Assembly: GCA_036250225.1 (NCBI GenBank)
Contig: JAPZLL010000006.1
Coordinates: forward strand, 744,001-808,000
Length of the DNA stretch: 64,000 nt
Origin: Cercophora sp. LCS_1
Lineage: Eukaryota > Ascomycota > Sordariomycetes > Sordariales > Lasiosphaeriaceae
Direction of reading: 5' to 3'
Positions within the stretch are counted from its first letter, which is position 1. Every line of letters begins with the position of its first letter. This document shows, in pieces, positions 31,330-42,045 of the stretch. The position numbers and the translations under genes were made by a program. The notes under the pieces were generated by a model. That model did no database searches. It was not told where the DNA came from and saw nothing but the letters and a program-made list of their open reading frames with translations.

Positions 31330-32197
31330 ATGGCCGACGACGGCACTGTCCGGCGGCGCAAGCCCGAAAGGAGCCCCAAGACGAAGAAGGCCAGCACGGC
31401 CAACGAGCCCGAGCCCGTCGAGTCCGAGGGGGAGATCGTTGAGAAGAAGCCCAAGTCGGTCAAGAAGAAGCTGGAAGATGAGGATGCGTACAGCCCATAT
31501 GTCGACATCTTGCGCGTTCTCACCTTTCTCTTCCTTGCCTCGTGCGGGCTGAGCTATCTGATCTCCAGCGGAGAGACCTTCTTCTGGGGCATGAAGAACC
31601 CGCCCAACTACCTCAAGGCAGATTGGTGGAAGACCAAACTGGTAGCTGCCCCCTTTCCCGCGCTGTCCGGATCGCAGAACCGACTAACATGACCAGCGCG
31701 GGCCTCTCTACCTCACCCCAGAGCAGCTCTCTGCTTATGACGGCACAGACACGACGAAACCTATCTACCTCGCCATCAACGGCACCATCTACGATGTCTC
31801 GTCCAACCCTCGAACCTACGGCCCCGGCGGCTCGTACCACTACTTTGCCGGCTGCGACGCCAGCCGCTCCTATATCACTGGCTGCTTTGCCGATGACCGA
31901 ACTCCGGACATGCGCGGGGTGGAGGAGATGTACCTCCCGATCGACGACCCTTCGATCGACCGCCACTGGTCCAAGGAGGAGCTCGCGAAGCTCAAGGAGA
32001 AGGAGCTGGCCGAGGCTTTGCAGAAGGTACACGAGGGTCTGGATCACTGGGTCAAGTTCTTTGCAAACAGCAAAAAGTACAACTTTGTAGGCTACGTCAA
32101 GCGCCCAGCGGGCTGGCCAGGCACAGAACCGGTCCGCCCGCTGTGCGAGGCGGCGGCGAAGGGGAGAACAAAACGAAAGATCCCCGGACAGGAATAG
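31330..32197 (+). CDS. Cytochrome-b5-like (MAPR family) membrane protein
   Basis: Exons 31330-31641 and 31697-32197 encode 270 residues. The 55-nt intron has a GTAGCT donor and GACTAACATGACCAG branch and acceptor. Residues 1-50 are hydrophilic and lysine-rich (RRRKPERSPKTKKAST). One transmembrane helix follows at about 57-77 (ILRVLTFLFLASCGLSYLIS). The heme/steroid-binding-like domain starts at RGPLYLTPEQLSAYDG and includes YLAINGTIYDVSSN and YGPGGSYHYFAGCDASRSY. The classical His ligands of b5 are replaced by Tyr-rich positions, as in membrane-associated progesterone receptor proteins, where Tyr binds heme. The C-terminal part has a short Lys/Glu coiled segment and KYNFVGYVKRPAGW. Probable ER or nuclear-envelope membrane protein with a role in sterol or P450 biology, by family only. 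Confidence 0.88.
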
Positions 32198-32805
32198 GGT
32201 TAGGGTCGAGGCGTTTTAGGGGGCATCTACAGATGGGATTTTAGGGCAAAACAGGGGGGCTTTAGATTTTAACAGCATGAATTCGAAGTGTTTGAAAGGA
32301 AATGAGACCACATGTCCTTACTCCGAGCGTGTCTGTGTTTTCTGACGAGCATACCACAGACTATCACCACATTCACAATGAAAACGTCAGAGGAAATCAG
32401 GTCTACCAGTTCAAACTCAACCACTCAAATTTTAAATGATGCAATATATATAACACACGCCCATTGCCGGGGCACGATCAAAGGGGGCGAGCCGAATGAC
32501 CAAGGAATCCTGTGTAGAATCGAAGAGATGGAAAAAAATGCCCCTGACAAAGAACACCAAAGAATATAGTTATAAAAAAAAGGTATCGTCATTTCGCTCG
32601 ACCGTTTCACGCCGTGTCTACGGGGGAGCAATTATACCAAAACCCGCTCAACCCCGGAAAATATTTCCCGTTTCCGCCTTCTTCCCTTTTCATCAGCCTC
32701 CTCTTGGGTATGGATTGGTATATCACCACAGCATTAGAATATTTCCCTGCGCCTCCCTGTCACCGACACGTCCGACCGCAAAACGCACAACTCCACTCCT
32801 CTCTC
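32198..32805. other. Convergent 3' region, no gene seen
   Basis: The 608 bp between converging genes are AT-richer than the coding parts. A short TAGGGTTAGGGT match lies at 32195-32206. No gene is recognised. Confidence 0.35.
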
Positions 32806-33564
32806 TTAGAGAAGAAGGGCGAAACCTGCGGCGGCCAAAAGCATGGCGGTGGTGGGTGCGGAGAGGATGCCAGCGGCGGCCGTCTGTTGGGGATTGGCGG
32901 CACCGTCGGTGGTGGTGCCGGTAGTGCCGCCAGTAACGCCGCCGCCGGGGGCAACACCGCCACCAGGAGCACCGCCAGCAGCGCCGCCACCGCCGGGAAC
33001 GATGGTTTGGGCCTGAGCAGCGGTAAGACGGTAGTTGGCGAGAGTGCGGTTGGTGCCGGGAGCAGTACTGGAGGTTATATTAGTTACAGCTGTCAAATTC
33101 AAGAGGGAGACTGGCAACTCACGGCTCGTTGATAACCATGACCATGCCGCTTTCACAGTGACGGCCCTGAGCGCAGTAGATCCACATGGGGTTGGTGTTG
33201 GTCACCTCGATGGTGAAGATGGACATCATCTGCTGGGAAGCGCTAGCGGCAGCGGGCTGGAAGCCGGAGTGGAAGCCCGTGACGTTGCTGTGCAGGGCGA
33301 TCGGTTGGCAGGGCTGGTCGAAGGTGGACTGGGTGACGGTATGGTTGCCGGCGACGAACTGGAACTGCACGAACTCGCCGGGATTGACACGGATGTTGTT
33401 GGGCGAGAACGTGAGCGTTGCGTTGGGAGCGACTGTGACGACAGTGGTTCTTTGGGCTGTGTCTTCCTGTTAGCCAAGTTGTCCCTGGATATCTCCTTCC
33501 TCGTCTTCGACGTACCGGTTGCCAGGCTCGCAAGAGCGGCAAGGGCGAGTGTTGAGAATTGCAT
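32806..33564 (-). CDS. Secreted GPI-anchored cupredoxin-like protein
   Basis: Three exons, 33516-33564, 33123-33456 and 32806-33067, encode 214 residues. Introns of 59 and 55 nt have GTACGT and GTGAGT donors. A signal peptide is clear (MQFSTLALAALASLATA, cleavage before QRTT). The cupredoxin fold shows TVAPNATLTFSPNNIRVNPG, then FVAGNHTVTQSTFDQPC and WIYCAQGRHCESGMVMVINE, which supply the His, Cys, His and Met expected of a type-1 copper site. A low-complexity Gly/Pro/Thr stalk (GGGAAGGAPGGGVAPGGG) precedes a C-terminal hydrophobic tail (TTAMLLAAAGFALLL), the signal for GPI anchoring. Related fungal extracellular serine-rich proteins are cell-wall or surface proteins. Copper binding is predicted, not known. 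Spt14 (60459), also in this window, starts GPI synthesis but is not adjacent. Confidence 0.9.
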
Positions 33565-35833
33565 TTTGAGTGATTGTAGTTTTTGACTGATAAAGACAGA
33601 AAGTCGTTGACGGTGTAAAGAATGACCGTAAATAACAATTCAAAAGCGACTGGCGCTGAACGTGGGTAGGACTAGCCTGGAGAAGATTAGGAATAGAAAG
33701 AAAGGTAAAGGAAAGATAGGTCCTTCGATCAACACACACACAGGAGAATGAGGAGAGGAAGAGAAGAGAGACCACCGCCGGTGGGTTGGGCAGGCCGCAT
33801 GAATATAAGAATGCGTAGCAAAGAGCCCCTCGGAAGTATCAAGGATCGTCCAATGCTGCCCCATACCCCTGTCGATGACCGCTCGGAAGGGGGCGACTAA
33901 AGGGGGCCGGGTGCCAAGACTCACGACTTTGGCGTGTCCTTGAAACATGGGGACGTTTTGACCATGACCCCGGCGTCTACACCAAGGCCCGACATAGCCG
34001 TTGCACTTGCAGCAGCCGATGGAGGGCCCCAAGGAGACGACTGCGACCCGAATGAACGTGCGTCATGGAGAAACGACATTAACGGATCCTCTCCTGAGCG
34101 CTGCAAAATGGTGCACCATGTCTTGCAGGGACTCCCGGTCCATTGCGGCCACATCCCTGGGAAGTCTGGACGAAGGCCTTGCCCAACTTCGTAAGGCACG
34201 ATGCTTCCGGAGCGGGTACGTCGATGCGCCCAGCACCGCCGTCCGCAAGAGGTTTCACCAAAAACTTTCCCATATTGGCAGTGCCGCAAGTCGTCGGTAG
34301 GTCCCACTACCCGTGATGCGGCTGTCGGGACAAGAACGCCTCTGGGCGTATAAACAGGTCATTCAGGTGGTCGGCCAGAGTGGCCGCGAAACATGCAAAA
34401 ATAAATCAATCAACGCCCGCTGAAGCGCCGCCGTTTGCGTGAGGGTGCGATGATGAGTTCAGTCGACAGGCTGGCTGACGACGTGCGAGGGGGCGAGTGC
34501 GTGTGGCTGTAACCATCGTGAGGCCAACAACAGGGACCATGGTGAACGGATGGTGATGGGCGATTCCCAGCTGCAAGGGCGGGAGCGCCGGACGGTGCTG
34601 AAGCCGAAATAAAGTTTGCGGTTGCCATGCCTGGCGGGGCAGGGGTAGCCGCGACCTGCGACTGTTGTCAAACAGCTCCCGGTTTCAGAACCCCTTGAGC
34701 GAGCTCGGACCTCAACACCACGCACAGGCTGGCGACGGACCCCACCTCTCACTACAGCGCTTGACATTCCCGCTGGAAGACAAGTCAGGCCTTCATTGCG
34801 CTCTCTCTTAGGGGATAGCGCTTCTTTCTCCCCCACAGCGCCGATGACAGGAGGGCGATGTTTCAACAAGGTGCTGCGCTGTTTCGAAACAACCCTCAGA
34901 AAGAAGTTGATCCAGCGAATCGAGAGCTGTTGTTCAGTTTATCCATCTTGGCCCAGCAAGAACTTGGGATCTGCACCCCTGCGGGAGTGATGAGTGGGGC
35001 AGATATCCAGAACTATCGGATCGCTCGGCAGCGTGGAGAAGCACTGGCGGCCGATTCGTGTTTTGTGGCTGATATCACAGCCAGAAGGACAGGCAGTTGT
35101 TGAAAGCGCTACGGCAAGGCTGCTGGCGCTTGCACGGTTGCGTAACACTCAACGACGCCACTTGGAATATGACCATGCTGTGTCTAAAAACAGCACAACA
35201 CCAGACAATTTGGAGGCCTGCGATCGAAGGCAAGGCATCAACTTTGACATTGTGGACTGCGTCTTCTACGTGATGATGAGAACCTACTCGGTTCTACCTC
35301 AAAGGGCTATCAACCAGCCGTAGCATCGTGTCTTAACCGGTAAACGGCTCCAGACACAACCCATAGACCATAGACCTCCCACATGTCAATTGTAGATCAT
35401 CCCAGCATGCCCAACAAACATCCGCCCGCCAAGCGCGAAGGATCCCCGGTGCATTTTCCCGGGAGACCTCCTGGCCCGTATCCGCGATCAAAGCAGACAG
35501 GGCAGAGGGGGTACGCGATGGTCACGCACCGCCCAGCAAGACAAAGGTACCGTGCCCACCGACCAGACCGAGAAGCAGTGCCGTTTCTTCCGTACTTCTT
35601 CTCCGGGTCCCATAGCCCAGTCCAGTCCAGTCCAGTCCGAATCTGCACAGCACGATCAGCCCATGTCTAAGCGAAAAAAAAGGCAGGTAGGCAACGCCAT
35701 CAACTCCAACTAACCATCAAGTAAAGCGTCGAAAACCTCAAACTCGTCTCCTATCTCTCCACCGAGATCCTTCTCCGGACATGCCTGGTCCGCCTAGGAT
35801 CCGCCTGGGATCCGCCCAAGTAGAGATGTTCAT
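33565..35833. other. Intergenic, 2.3 kb, no recognised gene
   Basis: A large gap between two minus-strand genes. Only small frames of mixed composition exist, none with a recognisable domain. A short CAGTC repeat lies at 35618-35637. The region may hold a non-coding RNA or a decayed gene, but I see no support for either. Confidence 0.4.
35618..35637 (+). repeat. CAGTC microsatellite, four copies
   Basis: Four perfect tandem copies of a 5-bp unit in intergenic DNA. Confidence 0.85.
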
Positions 35834-36277
35834 CTAAACATCCAACAACAACTGCGGAGCCGACTTCTCCAAGTCCTCCACCTCCAAGAACCCCGACTTT
35901 TTGTCGACAGTAGTTCTGGCAACGGCCTCCTGCACAAAAACATCCATGTACCTAGCCGCGGTGTCGTTGGCGAGCTTAGTGATGCGCGATCCGTCTTCCT
36001 CATAAAACCCGTGAAGGATGGTCGTCAACAGCTCCGCGGGGACCGCGAGCTCCAGCTCATTGTCGTCGCTATCCACGTCCATTTCGGTGGTGGGGGCGTC
36101 AGCGTCATCGGACTCTATCTCGATCACCTCCTTGCCCTTGCCATTTTTGTTGACAGCGCGGCGGGTGGGCGCGGATTTCGCTTGGGCGGTCGAGGTCTTG
36201 GATGCGGCAGCGGCTTTGCTGGCCGTCGTGCGGCTGGCACTCGCCTTTGCCTTCGGCGTAGCTTTCTTGGGAGGCAT
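35834..36277 (-). CDS. MHF2: CENP-X / Mhf2 histone-fold protein
   Basis: Intronless, 147 residues. The first 50 residues are basic and low in complexity (MPPKKATPKAKASASRTTAS), followed by an acidic patch (EIESDDADAPTTEMDVDSDD). The conserved histone-fold part is VPAELLTTILHGFYEEDGSR, ITKLANDTAARYMDVFVQEA and the ending GFLEVEDLEKSAPQLLLD, which is the CENP-X signature. CENP-X pairs with CENP-S; the dimer serves at the kinetochore in the CENP-T-W-S-X complex and, as MHF1-MHF2, stimulates FANCM/Mph1 helicase in DNA repair. The long N-terminal extension is not present in the short animal proteins and may be disordered. Identification rests on the C-terminal signature and is strong. Confidence 0.92.
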   Translation of the reverse strand: MPPKKATPKAKASASRTTASKAAAASKTSTAQAKSAPTRRAVNKNGKGKEVIEIESDDADAPTTEMDVDSDDNELELAVPAELLTTILHGFYEEDGSRITKLANDTAARYMDVFVQEAVARTTVDKKSGFLEVEDLEKSAPQLLLDV

Positions 36278-36829
36278 GGTGCTGGAAGGACACTACCCAG
36301 ATGTTGCAGGAGGAAGTGCAAGGACGGTAAGGTTGCGGAGTTCGTAAATACCCAATTCAAGTTGACGGCAGACGCGACGCGTTCAACCTGGAAATTACGT
36401 AACAGGCCTGGCTTGAGCTCAACCTCCTAACACCCCGCAATTAAACACACATCAACGTCGAGGGCAGGAGCCGACGAAACTCAGTAAACCAATGGCTTCA
36501 CAAGAGACAGTGAGTGTCTAAAAAGGAAAACCCCGTCAATTGCCAATACCTAATGTCAAGGGATCTATGAGACGCATGCAACCAAAGGAAACGGTCAGGG
36601 TCGTTGCAAGGAATACACCAGGGAATGGCTCGAGAGTATAAATTACAGTGGGTGACGTCGACCTATTCAGCGTCCCATAAACGCCAGATATGCCCATGTA
36701 CTACCCAGTTTTGCACCGACAAGACGCTGTTTACGCCCGTGCCGATTGCCCACCCAGTCTACCGACCCATCCCCTATTACCCCCATCATCCTCCAACTCC
36801 ACCGATTTTATACAGTGAGATGGGGCAAT
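36278..36829. other. Intergenic, no gene seen
   Basis: The 552 bp between the ADP/ATP carrier 3' end and the CENP-X start should contain the CENP-X promoter. Nothing else was recognised. Confidence 0.35.
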
Positions 36830-38350
36830 TTAGCCGGAGCCGCCCTTGAAGGCCTTGCCGAAGAGAAGGACCTGGAGCTGGTCATAGATGGAGAGCACAC
36901 CAGCACCAGCGACACCACGGAGAATGTTGGCACCAGCACCCTTGAAGAGGGACTTGACGCCCTCCTTGGCAACGATCTGCTTGAAGGCATCGAAAGAGCT
37001 GTTGTACTTGACGGCCTCACCGGAAGTCATCATCATGCGACGACGGACGGTGTCGAGAGGATAAGAGGCGATACCGGCACCGGTGGTGACGCACCAACCG
37101 AGAAGGAACGAGGCAAGGAAGTTGTTGGCGAGGTTGCCGACAAGGACGACGGGCTTGATGGAGTCGTACATGCCGAAGTAGAGACCACGGTAGACGACAA
37201 TACCAAGAACGGAGGGACCGAAACCACGGTAGAGACCAGCGATACCGTCGGAAGCGAGGGTCTTGCGATAGACATCGACGAGGCCGTTGAACTGACGGTC
37301 ACCGCCACCCTTGGCAGACTTGGCGTCGTTGGCAAGACGGGTACGAGCGTAGTCGAGGGAGTAGACGAAGAGGAGCGAAGTGGCACCAGCGGCCTATCTT
37401 GTTGTTAGAAGGGAGCATATCAAGGGATACATATCAAACTTACACCACCGGAGGCAAGGTTACCAGCCATCCACTTGGCATAGCCATCACGGTCCTTCTT
37501 GTAGCCGAACATCTTCTTGAACTTGTCACGGAAAGCAAAGTTCAGGGCCTGGGTAGGGAAGTAACGGATGACGTTGGCAGTGTTGCCACGCCACAGGGCC
37601 ATGATACCCTCATCGGCGGTGGTGCGACGGAAGCAGTCGGCGATGCCAGTGTAGCGGCGGTCAAGACGGCCAGCCTTGATCATCTCATCCTATGCGGTTA
37701 TTAGCTTATCGGCCCGGCAATTGGTATAATGCGGAAGTGTAGAGCTTCCGTCGGTGCGGATTGCACGTGATGGTCGGTGAGCCCGGAGGTGCTAGGTCGC
37801 ATGTGCGGCTTGAGCGCCCGCGCAAGCCTCCCGAAGCTTTGGACACAGCGTCTGGGTGATAGGATGATTCAACGTACCTGGTTCTGGACGAGGAGCTTGA
37901 TACGCTCGATGGGAGCGGCAGCGGTCTTCGAGACGGCGGCGGAGACACCACCCACTGTCCTCAGAGGTTAGTACTGTGTCGTTGAAATGGGGCCCATCAA
38001 ACAATTGTTTTGGCGTCGCGTGTGACAGGGCAATTGCTCGGATGGTGTGTGGGTTGTGTGATTGACATACTCAAGAAGTCCGCCACGAAGGGCTGTGTGC
38101 CAAGATATGTTAGCATCCATGTTTTTACCGCAGAGAGAATTTTCACTCGTCGCAAGCCGACCCAGCTTCCACGATCCCAACACCATGGCGTACGAGGGAA
38201 GAAACCACATATGGTGGTGCATTCCAGGCCAATTGGTATATGCCAAAGGGTAGGGAGCGGGAGCTAGGTCGGCGGCGGGAGTGTTGTTGACAGATCGCGG
38301 GAATTAGAGCTTACCGGCATGCCCAAGACCTTGATGTCTTCCTTCGACAT
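36830..38350 (-). CDS. Mitochondrial ADP/ATP carrier
   Basis: Five exons, 38315-38350, 38071-38092, 37878-37954, 37444-37689 and 36830-37393, give 314 residues. The hallmark RRRMMM is present (LDTVRRRMMMTSGEAVKY). The three mitochondrial carrier repeats are visible: PFVADFLMGGVSAAVSKTAA with PIERIKLLVQNQ, then GATSLLFVYSLDYARTRLAN, then GAGIASYPLDTVRR. It exchanges cytosolic ADP for matrix ATP across the inner membrane. The gene begins with three short exons (36, 22 and 77 nt) parted by introns of 222, 116 and 188 nt, longer than most introns here. The 22-nt exon encodes PFVADFL plus one base and has clean sites on both sides. Such early introns often hold regulatory signals in highly expressed genes; that is inference. 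Identity is secure. Confidence 0.97.
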
Positions 38351-40054
38351 TTTGGCAACTGTGACGACCCTGAACGAAAAGAAGAGAGTGGAGAGGAGAT
38401 GACCAAGCTCTGCAGGTGAGAGTCTGGGATGCAGGAGATGGAGGGAAGTCGGGAGAAATAAATCTGCGCGACTGAGGTTTTTGGGGAGGGAGGGAAAAAA
38501 ATTCGCAGGAGCAATGGATCCGACCAGCTTTTGAGGTGCGAATCTTCCCGGTCCCCTTGTCGCGCTAGCGCACAGACCAGGTCCTCACTTCCAGGGCAAC
38601 AAGCGGCAGCTTTGCTGTCAGCGCAGGCTGTGGGATGGGTCCTCAATTGCTTCAGTGCCGGTTAAGCCCGACGCCCCCATCGTCCTGCACTGCACGAAAC
38701 TGCAAACACGGCCGACGTTGGCTGCGATTGCATCGTCGAAAATTTCCCTCACGTCCGGCCGCAGATGTCACCGTCACTTTATTGTGCCGATGGGGACCTC
38801 CAAGACTGCCCTACTCGGCGCCCGTGATCGACGATAAGACCCAATCACGTACAACGGTCAACCATTCCGATTGATGTCACTTGTAATCCTGCCTTGAGGC
38901 TCTTTCCTAGCTTTCCCGAGTCAGATCTGGATCGAAATTTCGCGGGCTTGTCGACTTTCCTAGCCTCGCTCGGCTGAAAGGCTCCACGAGACGCTTGCCG
39001 GCGCCCGGGAAGTTTTATTAGCCTTATGACGGGTCCCGGCCAATGGGATTAGTCAAGATTCTGATGGGGCTGCTCAGAAAACTTTGACGTGAGGGACCTG
39101 CCGCTTCCAGACCGTGGGCAGTGTCTATGCTTGTTACACGCGAATAGAATTGCTGGTGATTTTCAGGTATCTCCATGCCTGCTACTCGTCACGATTGGGG
39201 CCTTTCTCGACGTGGGTCTTGATCGGAAGGCGGTGAAGGAATTTTTTTTTTTTTTTGCAGTCGTGTGCCAGCCGTAACTCTTGAGAACTCGGCAACCGTT
39301 TCCCCGAATGGGGCGGTCCCGGTTCCAAAACACTTCACTTTTTGCCCCCGAGGTTCCATGCAGATCCGTCTCCCTTGCCATTAGCGCTAGATCCGTGTCT
39401 TGACCAGCTCAGTCGTTCTCTCTGGTACACCTCAAGTGAAGCTATTATGACCGACTGTCACGTGGAGGAATCGTGCTGGCGTTGCTGCACGAACAGCAAA
39501 GCCCCTAATGCCGTAGTTGCTATGCACCCGACATCGGCCACATTTATCGATGGTGGACTATATCAATGGCCCATAGAGACACAGACGGCAACGCGAAAAA
39601 GGTATGTTCATCATGAGTGTATTTTAGTTAGGTCGTCACTCTCGACCGTTCGTCATGATAGCTAAAGGTCCACAAGCTCTTCACGGGGACTGGCATGTGC
39701 GTTGCTCTACACCCGCATCCCGGGCAGGCGGACGGCGTCTTGTTCGTATCTTGATGCAATTCCAGTCTAAGGATCTGGAGCACTTCCGATCCCTATGCTA
39801 CACCGAGCTGAAAAACGATGTCCCAACCATTTCCCAGAGATGTAGCCGTTCCCGATGACAAAAACCGTAACCCCAGAGCGAACCGCCTTCATAATTCGCA
39901 AATCATGCCCGTAATATTTCGCCAGGCCCGTCGATACAGTTTTTGGAAGTGGCTTCAGGTACTTAGTCGGAACCGCCAACGGCACGAGCTGTTGTGCTTG
40001 TCAGTATATTCATCCTGGGTCTACTGCGAGGCAGACAGAGCCTCCGCATGCACT
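38351..40054. other. Intergenic with poly-T tract
   Basis: The 1.7 kb between the ADP/ATP carrier start and the eS25 stop hold the carrier promoter. A T15 tract lies at 39242-39256. No gene is recognised. Confidence 0.4.
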
Positions 40055-40393
40055 TCACATACTGTAGATCTTCATCTTGCTGTGCGCAACCACCTGCTTG
40101 ATCTGTCCCTTCTCCTCCAAGTCCTTGAGGCACTTGCGTGCGAGCGAGCCGTTGATCTTGAGACGGTCGACGAGGGTGGCAACGGTAACGAGGCGGTAGG
40201 ACTGGACGTCCTTGTAGAGCTTGTCGGAAGTGGCCTTGTCAAGAAGGACGGCGTGCTGGGCCTTGTCCTTGACTGTGATCGCATTCAATCAGTTTTTGTC
40301 GCTCGCATCAGGATCGGAGTCGCAAAAAATCTCACCCTTTCCCTTGGACCACTTCTTCTTCTGCTTCTTCGCACCAGATGCCGCGGGAGCCAT
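40055..40393 (-). CDS. RPS25: 40S ribosomal protein eS25
   Basis: Exons 40336-40393 and 40055-40272 encode 91 residues. The 63-nt intron has a GTGAGA donor and a GATCACAG acceptor. The N-terminus MAPAASGAKKQKKKWSKGK joins VKDKAQHAVLLDKATSDKLY, both diagnostic of eS25, followed by VQSYRLVTVATLVDRLKING and SLARKCLKDLEEKGQIKQVV. The protein sits on the head of the small subunit and helps IRES and non-canonical initiation. The tail (HSKMKIYSM) is slightly shorter than in relatives that end with extra residues. Divergent from uS7 with only 301 bp between starts, which suggests coordinated control. Confidence 0.96.
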
Positions 40394-40694
40394 TTTGGAT
40401 ATGTGTTCTGGTGGTTTGGTGGATTGAGGATGTCACTTCGGTGGTCGCTGAAGGCGGGGAGAATTTCTGACGTTGAGGTGTCGCGCTGCGCAAGCCCCAG
40501 CACCAAAGCTTAGGTCAACCGAGCCCTAATAAAATCCGGGGCTGTGAGTGGTCCACCCGCAACCTCCTGCCATCCAAGCGGGGCCACCAAAAAATTCACG
40601 ACACCACTGAACACTCTCACGTATTCCGTCCTCCGACCAACGCCAAACTTCAACCCACCAAACAACCCCTCGGAGTTCAGTCGACACACACAAA
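40394..40694. promoter_or_regulatory. Bidirectional ribosomal protein promoter
   Basis: The 301 bp between the eS25 and uS7 starts must drive both genes. I cannot assign a specific ribosomal-protein promoter motif from sight. Confidence 0.5.
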
Positions 40695-41589
40695 ATGTCT
40701 GAGGGCGAAATTGAGGTCGAGACCGTCTCCGGCTACGATGTCCTCCCCAAGGAGGTTGTTGCCGAGATTGGCAGCGTCAAGCTCTTCAGTAGGTGCAATC
40801 CGGCTGCATTTTGATTCGCGCGCTGCACGCCGGGAATCGAACACTTGGGGACAATTGCTGATGACAATTCTCACTTGACAGACCGCTGGAGCTACGAGGA
40901 TGTCGAGATCCGGGATATCTCCTTGACGTAAGAAGACCCCAACCCACGAGCGACGAGGCACCGAAAATCGGCGATGGATGCGCGGCAGGAAGACGTCTGG
41001 AGATGGCGGGCTAACGAGGATATTTTTGCAGCGACTACATCCAGATCCGCTCCCCCGTGTACATCCCTCACTCGGCTGGTCGTTATGCCGTCAAGCGCTT
41101 CCGCAAGGCTAACTGCCCCATCATTGAGCGCCTCACCAACTCGCTCATGATGCACGGCCGCAACAACGGCAAGAAGCTCATGGCCGTCCGCATCGTTGCG
41201 CACGCCTTTGAGATTGTGAGCATCCGACACTTGGGATTGGGAGGATCAAGGTTTATTGACGGACGTTGCAGATCCACCTCATGACCGACCAGAACCCCAT
41301 CCAGATCGCCGTTGACGCCATTGTCAACTGCGGCCCCCGCGAAGACAGCACCCGTATCGGTTCCGCTGGTACCGTCCGAAGACAGGCCGTCGATGTGTCG
41401 CCCCTCCGCCGCGTCAACCAGGCCATCGCCCTTCTCACAACCGGTGCCCGCGAGGCTTCTTTCCGCAACGTCAAGTCGATTGCCGAGTGCCTTGCTGAAG
41501 AGCTGATCAACGCTGCCAAGGGTAGCAGCAACTCGTATGCGATCAAGAAGAAGGACGAGCTGGAGCGTGTTGCCAAGTCCAACCGGTAA
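40695..41589 (+). CDS. RPS5: 40S ribosomal protein uS7 (Rps5)
   Basis: Four exons, 40695-40788, 40882-40927, 41032-41215 and 41272-41589, encode 213 residues, the usual length. The start MSEGEIEVETVSGYDVLPKE is followed by LFNRWSYEDVEIRDISLTDY across two introns, then IQIRSPVYIPHSAGRYAVKR, IIERLTNSLMMHGRNNGKK, VDAIVNCGPREDSTRIGSAG, the uS7 signature region VRRQAVDVSPLRRVNQAIAL and the end ELERVAKSNR. It binds 18S rRNA in the head and lines the E site. Intron acceptors follow clear branch sites (GGCTAACGAGG at intron 2). Secure. Confidence 0.97.
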
Positions 41590-42045
41590 AGGGATTGCTT
41601 TGGTCGGGTTGCTTGGAGCTGGGTGGGAACGGGTTTTCACGGCATGTTTTGCAAGGCTGCATTTGCGCGTTACGGGCTGGTGACGGCGGTTTTCACGGCA
41701 CTCTTGTCACACGGGCAAAAATCAGGGCTCTCAGTAGACGAGAGAAAATTGTGAATTCTCGACGCATAACAAAACGTGGTGGTTTCCCGTGTCTGCCTGC
41801 TGTGGGATGTGGTTTGATGAGAGCGGGCTGGTAACAGGCCCATGGTAGATACTGCTCATGTCAGACCTATCCTCTGGCCTTGCGTCGTGATGCCTGTGAT
41901 ATAAAGCCGAGCTTCAGCATGTCCTTGCACCCAGCCTCCGTGTCTATTCTGTGCACCCACAGTCAACCCAAGCCACCATGCAACGCCTCAACCAACCAGT
42001 TCATTCACATCCGCCAACCCCCAAATCAACATCTCGTCAACGCAT
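41590..42045. other. Convergent 3' region, no gene seen
   Basis: The 456 bp between the ends of the uS7 and GNAT genes probably hold both 3' UTRs. Confidence 0.35.

Noticed and set aside
32195..32206. TAGGGTTAGGGT, telomere-like
   Set aside because: Only two units; expected by chance in 64 kb and surrounded by ordinary genes.
34396..35330. Several frames of 70-136 codons on both strands
   Set aside because: No domain, no splice-supported joins and mixed composition; treated as non-coding.
40825..40870. tRNA-like B box (GTTCGATTCC) on the minus strand
   Set aside because: It lies in an intron of the uS7 gene and no acceptor stem, D arm or anticodon arm could be built around it.
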